This document shows, piece after piece, positions 6,293 through 9,415 of a stretch of 9,415 nt of DNA (its first letter is position 1; each line of letters starts with the position of its first letter). Both the position numbers and the translations under genes were made by a program. The notes beneath the pieces were generated by a model. The model saw nothing but the letters and a program-made list of their open reading frames with translations, made no database searches and was not told where the DNA came from. Origin of the DNA: Methylacidiphilum sp. (lineage in GTDB: Bacteria > Verrucomicrobiota > Verrucomicrobiia > CAIQCK01); the NCBI GenBank assembly GCA_020718125.1, contig DYDC01000083.1, positions 1 through 9,415 on the forward strand. Direction: 5' to 3'.

Positions 6293-6982
6293 TCAAAACG
6301 CCTCGAAGATGTAGGCGAGGCAGAAGTGGATGCCGATGGCCAGGAACAGGCCGCCCGTGATCCATTGCGCCCAACGCTCGAACTGCTTGGTCGCGTTGAA
6401 CACCCGGCCGACCTGTTGCGTCCCCACGGCGATGAGGATGGCGAACGCGATCACCGGCAGCGCCGTGCCGATGCCGTAGAGCGACGGGAACAACACGCTC
6501 GATTCCCACTTCACCGCCAGCGGCACGAGGCTGCCAAAAAACAACGCGGCGGAGATCGGGCAGAATGTCAGCGCGAACACGATGCCCAGCAATCCCGCGC
6601 CCCAGATGCCGAGCCGCTCGACGCGCCGCTGCATCCGTTCGCTGACGCCACCGCTGGAGAACGTGACCGGCGCCAAGTCCAGCAGCACCATACCCACGAG
6701 GATGAGCGCCGGGCCGAGCAGTTTGTTCATGTATTTCTGGAGCCAGTGCGACACGCCGGGCGCGGAGAGCAGGCTGGCCACCAGCAGCGCCGCGATCACC
6801 AGATACGCCAGTGCGCGGCCCAGCGTGTAGAGCGCGCCGGTCAGGAGCACGTGGCGCGTGCTGCCGACGCGCCGGCCAATGAACGAGATGGCCACGATGT
6901 TCGTCGCGAGCGGGCACGGGCTGATCGAGGTCAGGATGCCGAGCCACAACGCCATCGCCGCGCCGAGCCATGCGTTGTCCAT
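6293..6982 (-). CDS. arsG: ArsG-family CcdA-like membrane protein (putative aromatic arsenical efflux permease)
   Basis: This 229-residue, six-helix inner-membrane protein belongs to the CcdA/DsbD-type fold. The two CcdA-like cysteine motifs are present: SPCPLATNI at 21-29 (Cys23) and FCPISAALFFGSL at 140-152 (Cys141), each at the start of a repeat half. Other membrane segments lie at about 47-73, 89-106, 171-187 and 207-227. The sequence resembles the ArsG family, proposed to export trivalent aromatic arsenicals in arsEFG systems; CcdA proteins instead carry electrons across the membrane, and that remains possible here. The ATG at 6982 shares its A with the TGA of the ArsF-like gene (TGATG). 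A GTG directly before it is an alternative start. It is the last gene of the four-gene minus-strand operon, with a terminator-like hairpin after it. Confidence 0.82.
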   Translation of the reverse strand: MDNAWLGAAMALWLGILTSISPCPLATNIVAISFIGRRVGSTRHVLLTGALYTLGRALAYLVIAALLVASLLSAPGVSHWLQKYMNKLLGPALILVGMVLLDLAPVTFSSGGVSERMQRRVERLGIWGAGLLGIVFALTFCPISAALFFGSLVPLAVKWESSVLFPSLYGIGTALPVIAFAILIAVGTQQVGRVFNATKQFERWAQWITGGLFLAIGIHFCLAYIFEAF

Positions 6983-7446
6983 CACTGCGCCTCCAGATAC
7001 GCCCGCGCGGCGTCCTGCACGTATTTCTTGAACGCCGGCTCGTTGCCAACGAGATCCCAGATCTTCTCCAAGTCCACCCAGCGCGTCTGCCGGCCGTCGC
7101 GCAGTTCCGAGAGCACGAGCGCCTGCGTTTTCAGCGCATATTCCTTCACGAAATGCTCGTGGGCCGGCTCGTCCACGTTGACGACGCGGCGCTCCAGCCG
7201 TCCGCTCTTCAGGTCATCGGCAAAGCCGCCCTCCAGCGCCTCGCGCGAGAGCTTCTCGATCTTCTCGCACGTCTCGCAGCGTTTCTTGCCGTGGAAGTAG
7301 TAGGCCGCGACCTTGTGCGGCAGGATGACGCTGGCCGGCTCGGCCGCGGGTGCTGGCCTCGGCCGCGTTTCCTTGATGATGAGCGTCGCGACGCTGGCGG
7401 CTACGAACAGCAGCAGCGCGGCGGCGATGAGGGTTGTTGGTTTCAT
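6982..7446 (-). CDS. arsF: ArsF-family membrane-anchored CxxC protein (nitroarsenical reductase subunit-like)
   Basis: This is a 154-residue protein with an N-terminal signal anchor (about residues 4-24, hydrophobic, preceded by Lys2) and a Pro/Ala-rich linker (29-38). A thioredoxin-like domain sits outside the membrane. Its hallmark is AYYFHGKKRCETCEKIE (49-65), with the CETC pair Cys57/Cys60 following a YYFH.. strand, as in the ArsF family assigned to reduction of nitro-aromatic arsenicals. The chosen start is the ATG at 7446, giving a clean signal anchor 17 bases after the preceding stop. A TTG at 7467 that overlaps that stop would add seven residues. It lies between the thioredoxin-like and ArsG-like genes, in the arsE-arsF-arsG order. 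The electron route among the three CxxC or Cys proteins is an inference. Confidence 0.8.
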   Translation of the reverse strand: MKPTTLIAAALLLFVAASVATLIIKETRPRPAPAAEPASVILPHKVAAYYFHGKKRCETCEKIEKLSREALEGGFADDLKSGRLERRVVNVDEPAHEHFVKEYALKTQALVLSELRDGRQTRWVDLEKIWDLVGNEPAFKKYVQDAARAYLEAQ

Positions 7447-7463
7447 GGAGGCAATCTCGCGGG

Positions 7464-7697
7464 TCAACTCAGGTGCTTCTTGATCTCATCGGTGGACGGG
7501 ACTTTGCCGGCGACCTTGACGGCGCCGTCCACGACCAGCGCGGGCAGCATCATCACGCCGAGGCTCATGATCTCGTTGATGTCCGTCACCTTTTCGAGGC
7601 GGTAATCGAGGCCGAGTTCCTTCGCGACCGCGTCGGTCGTCTCGGCCAGTTTCGCGCATTTTGGGCAGCCTGTGCCCAGGACTTGGATTCGTTTCAT
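7464..7697 (-). CDS. arsE: Small thioredoxin-like CPKC protein (ArsE-like)
   Basis: This 77-residue cytoplasmic protein is of the small redox-active disulfide type. The active site is GTGCPKCAKL with Cys11 and Cys14, and the cis-proline expected opposite it is Pro52 in MMLPALVVDG. The length and the ending (VPSTDEIKKHL) are normal for this family. Such proteins pass electrons or bind soft metals beside arsenic permeases and CcdA-like proteins. A good ribosome site, CGGAG, lies about nine bases before the ATG. The start is 13 bases after the stop of the large permease, and the stop is followed closely by the ArsF-like gene, so one transcript is very likely. The name arsE rests on gene order with arsF and arsG more than on sequence. 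Confidence 0.82.
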   Translation of the reverse strand: MKRIQVLGTGCPKCAKLAETTDAVAKELGLDYRLEKVTDINEIMSLGVMMLPALVVDGAVKVAGKVPSTDEIKKHLS

Positions 7698-7710
7698 AGT
7701 CGTATCTCCG

Positions 7711-9018
7711 TCAACACATCGCTCCGTAAAGCATCCCTGTGGCGGTCCCCATCGCGATCACGAGCACTATGAACACCGCGGTCCTCTTCAGGCCCATGAC
7801 GCCGCGCAACACCAGCATGCTCGGCAGCGACAGCGCCGGCCCGGCCAGCAGCAGCGCCATCAGCGGCCCGTCGTGCATGCCCAGCTTCCGCAGCGCCTCG
7901 CAGATGGGGATCTCCGTGAGCGTGGCGAAATACCAGAACGCGCCGACGACGCTCGCGACGATGTTCGAGCGCAGCGAGTTGTCGCCGACGTAGCCCGCCA
8001 CGAGCTTCTCCGGCAGCAGCGCGCCAATGAAACCCACGACGAGCACGCCGCCGAAGAGCAGCGGCACGATCATCTTTGAAAACCCCCATGTGTTCGCCAT
8101 CCACGTCTTGAACTCCTCGCGCGTCAGCCAGCGCCACGTCATCAGCAGCACGGCCAGCCCCATCACGCCTGCCAGATACCAGCGGACATGATAGACGGTC
8201 ATGACCCACGTCCTGGCTTCCTCGATGTGCCCGATCTCCCGCTTCGGTAACGTCACCTTCTCGCCGACCGTCCGGCCGTTCCAGTCCTGCTGGAGTTGGA
8301 ACATCACCTCGTCCTTCATCTCCTGCAGCGTGACGGCGGCGAACTGGCTGCCGTCGTTCGTCCGCACCACGACGTTGCCGGGATTGAACCAGTCGCTGAA
8401 CACCAGGAACGCCACCATGCAGCCGAGGAACACGGAGTTCTTCCAAAGCGGCCGGTGTGGCGTGTCGTCGGGAGGCATCTGCGGCCGTGCGTTGATGCGC
8501 TGTTGTTCCTCGCGTCGGAAGATCAGCGCCATCAGCAAACCGATGAGGATGGAGAACACCACCGCGCCGACCGCCCGGCCAACGCCGATCTCGAAGCCGA
8601 GCACCCGCGCCGTGAGGAAGATGGCGAGCACATTGATCGCCGGGCCGGAGTAGAGAAACGCCGCCGCCGGGCCGAGGCCCGCGCCGAGCCTGTAGATGCC
8701 GGCGAACATCGGCAGCACGCTGCACGAGCACACGGCGAGAATAGTGCCTGCCACCGACGCGACGCCGTAGGCGGTGATTTTGTTGGCCTGCGGGCCGAGG
8801 TGGCGCAGCACCGCCTGTTGCGAGAGGAAGGTGCTGATGGCTCCCGCGATGAACATGGCCGGCACCACGCACGCCAGCGTGTGATTGCGCACATACCATT
8901 GAAGCAGCTTGAACGCTTCCAGAATTGCGCCGTTGATTCTCGTGTCTGATAACGGCAGCCAGTAGGCGACGACGAAGATGCCCGCGAGCCACGCCGCGAA
9001 TTTGAGCTCCTTGTTCAC
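7711..9018 (-). CDS. DUF318/ArsP-type permease, first gene of the ars-like operon
   Basis: This 435-residue inner-membrane protein belongs to the permease family (PF03773-type) that includes ArsP, an exporter of organic arsenicals. The first half has CSCSVLPMFAGIYRLGAGLG (97-116; Cys97 and Cys99) followed by AAFLYSGPAINVL. The second half repeats the pattern as TEIPICEALRKLG (368-380) and LMALLLAGPALSLPS (386-400). A hydrophilic domain at about 168-270 lies between the halves, longer than in minimal ArsP. The frame is open to 9075, but the upstream part falls inside a palindromic repeat. The GTG at 9018 (V-N-K-E-L-K then a membrane helix) is the better start, although it has no clear ribosome site. 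It is linked at 13-base spacing to the thioredoxin-like gene. Substrate is inferred from neighbours; homologues also occur with other metals. Confidence 0.85.
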   Translation of the reverse strand: MNKELKFAAWLAGIFVVAYWLPLSDTRINGAILEAFKLLQWYVRNHTLACVVPAMFIAGAISTFLSQQAVLRHLGPQANKITAYGVASVAGTILAVCSCSVLPMFAGIYRLGAGLGPAAAFLYSGPAINVLAIFLTARVLGFEIGVGRAVGAVVFSILIGLLMALIFRREEQQRINARPQMPPDDTPHRPLWKNSVFLGCMVAFLVFSDWFNPGNVVVRTNDGSQFAAVTLQEMKDEVMFQLQQDWNGRTVGEKVTLPKREIGHIEEARTWVMTVYHVRWYLAGVMGLAVLLMTWRWLTREEFKTWMANTWGFSKMIVPLLFGGVLVVGFIGALLPEKLVAGYVGDNSLRSNIVASVVGAFWYFATLTEIPICEALRKLGMHDGPLMALLLAGPALSLPSMLVLRGVMGLKRTAVFIVLVIAMGTATGMLYGAMC

Positions 9019-9042
9019 GCGACAGTGCCAAGCGTGCGGCAA

Positions 9043-9158
9043 ATGAAGCCGAAGGCTCTGGACTGCTGCGAGCATCGCAGCTTACCACGCACGGCCAAGA
9101 CGTCGTGGACCACCGAAAAGCTGTGGCTCCTACAGCAGTCCAGGGCCTTCGGCTTCAT
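9043..9158. repeat. 116-base near-palindromic element with 26-base inverted arms
   Basis: The arms 9043-9068 and 9133-9158 are inverted copies with one mismatch (T at 9056 facing G at 9145, still a G-U pair in RNA). Pairing resumes inward: CAGCTT 9078-9083 with AAGCTG 9118-9123, and CCACG 9085-9089 with CGTGG 9104-9108, leaving a 14-base loop. Because of the symmetry both strands begin with codons reading M-K-P-K-A-L-D-C-C. It ends 24 bases before the permease GTG, so the permease leader RNA would carry a long hairpin. It resembles a small non-autonomous repeat (MITE- or REP-like). No target-site duplication is evident. Confidence 0.75.
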
Positions 9159-9332
9159 CATGGTTCGCGTCATCATGAATCCGTTTCTTTGTTCATGTTT
9201 CAACTGCCAGATTCCCTTGATACCAACCGCGCGAGCGGTTGCAGACGTTGCAGACCGAGAGCATCACCGGCGCCTCCACCAGCACGGATATGTCCCGCCG
9301 ATAGTTGAAACTAGCGGTGATGCATTGGTTGT
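9159..9332. repeat. Repeat-rich intergenic stretch between the palindrome and the edge gene
   Basis: No gene is recognised. Items seen: CATCATG twice (9156-9162 and 9171-9177); a perfect 7-base stem CAACCGC/GCGGTTG at 9224-9230 and 9235-9241 closing a GCGA (GNRA-type) tetraloop; a tandem 9-mer GTTGCAGAC at 9238-9246 and 9247-9255; and two overlapping 9-base perfect inverted repeats, GTTTCAACT 9197-9205 with AGTTGAAAC 9303-9311, and GCATCACCG 9261-9269 with CGGTGATGC 9315-9323. The inverted pairs may be insertion-sequence ends or operator sites. Any promoter for the minus-strand operon should lie here. TTGAAA (9203-9198) with ATTCAT 17 bases downstream is the best pair I see, and it is weak. 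Confidence 0.45.
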
Positions 9333-9415
9333 TTAGGTTGCTTGTTGTTGAGAGTCAAGAGTCGATTTGAGGGCGGCTTCGAGCGCGGGGAGCGCGGTGT
9401 GGCCTTTGATGCGTT
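9333..9415 (-). CDS. C-terminal end of an unidentified protein, possibly a transposase (partial)
   Basis: The minus strand is open from the window edge to a TAA at 9335-9333. It reads RIKGHTALPALEAALKSTLD and then SQQQAT. Third codon positions are mostly G or C, as in the real genes here. The pattern 'R(I/V)(K/R)GH..LP.L..AL' before a short tail is reminiscent of the ends of several insertion-sequence transposases, and the adjacent inverted repeats fit that view. Only 26 residues are visible, so the family cannot be named and a host protein is not excluded. Confidence 0.4.
   Translation of the reverse strand, partial: RIKGHTALPALEAALKSTLDSQQQAT

Noticed and set aside
6023..7300. Plus-strand open frame of about 425 codons
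   Set aside because: Only its first 40 or so codons are meaningful (the PhoR-like relic). The rest is antisense shadow of the arsG and arsF genes.
9018..9075. Longer start for the large permease at 9075
   Set aside because: The extra 19 residues come from inside the palindromic repeat and precede the natural membrane-helix start. GTG at 9018 is more plausible.
7694..9088. Second minus-strand frame of about 464 codons overlapping the large permease
   Set aside because: It is Arg/Gly/Ala-rich and lacks membrane helices. The frame one base away encodes a clear DUF318-type permease.
1..9415. CRISPR array, tRNA or rRNA gene
   Set aside because: No regularly spaced long direct repeats, no tRNA-like cloverleaf and no conserved rRNA segments were seen. 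The only periodic array is the 51-base Pho-like one.

Overview
The window comes from a GC-rich bacterial chromosome. The protein style, a zinc-ribbon/PTS-IIA fusion and mostly weak Shine-Dalgarno sites suggest Verrucomicrobiota (perhaps the Pedosphaera/Limisphaera side) or a relative. This is an impression from the sequence, with no marker gene to prove it.

Positions 1-5719 (plus strand) hold a tightly packed gene set. A fused double-domain ABC permease (79-1800), its ATPase with a C-terminal AAA-associated domain (1800-3140), a PfkB/RfaE-type sugar kinase (3137-4162) and a beta-phosphoglucomutase-like HAD phosphatase (4159-4827) are joined by 1-4 base stop/start overlaps. After 61 bases, and possibly under its own promoter, comes a zinc-ribbon plus PTS EIIA protein (4889-5719). 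No substrate-binding protein is present. The ATPase has Ser where the switch (H-loop) histidine is expected.

Positions 5720-6292 separate two convergent gene sets and contain no intact gene. They hold a striking array of TGTCAC-like heptamers on an 11-base period (5740-5790), which resembles tandem Pho boxes. About 95 bases further on is a broken fragment of a PhoR-type sensor domain (about 5885-6200). I read this as a decayed phosphate-response locus whose operator array is still recognisable.

Positions 6293-9018 (minus strand, transcribed right to left) form a four-gene operon: a large DUF318/ArsP-type permease, a small CPKC thioredoxin-like protein, an ArsF-family CxxC protein and an ArsG-family CcdA-like membrane protein. 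The last three match, in order, the arsE-arsF-arsG module linked to reduction and export of aromatic arsenicals. A plausible intrinsic terminator follows at 6243-6273. No arsR-like regulator lies in the window.

Positions 9019-9415 are mobile or repeat-rich. A 116-base near-palindrome with 26-base arms sits 24 bases before the permease start. It is followed by a GNRA-type hairpin, a tandem 9-mer and two overlapping perfect 9-base inverted repeats, and then the C-terminal end of a minus-strand gene, perhaps a transposase, cut by the window edge.
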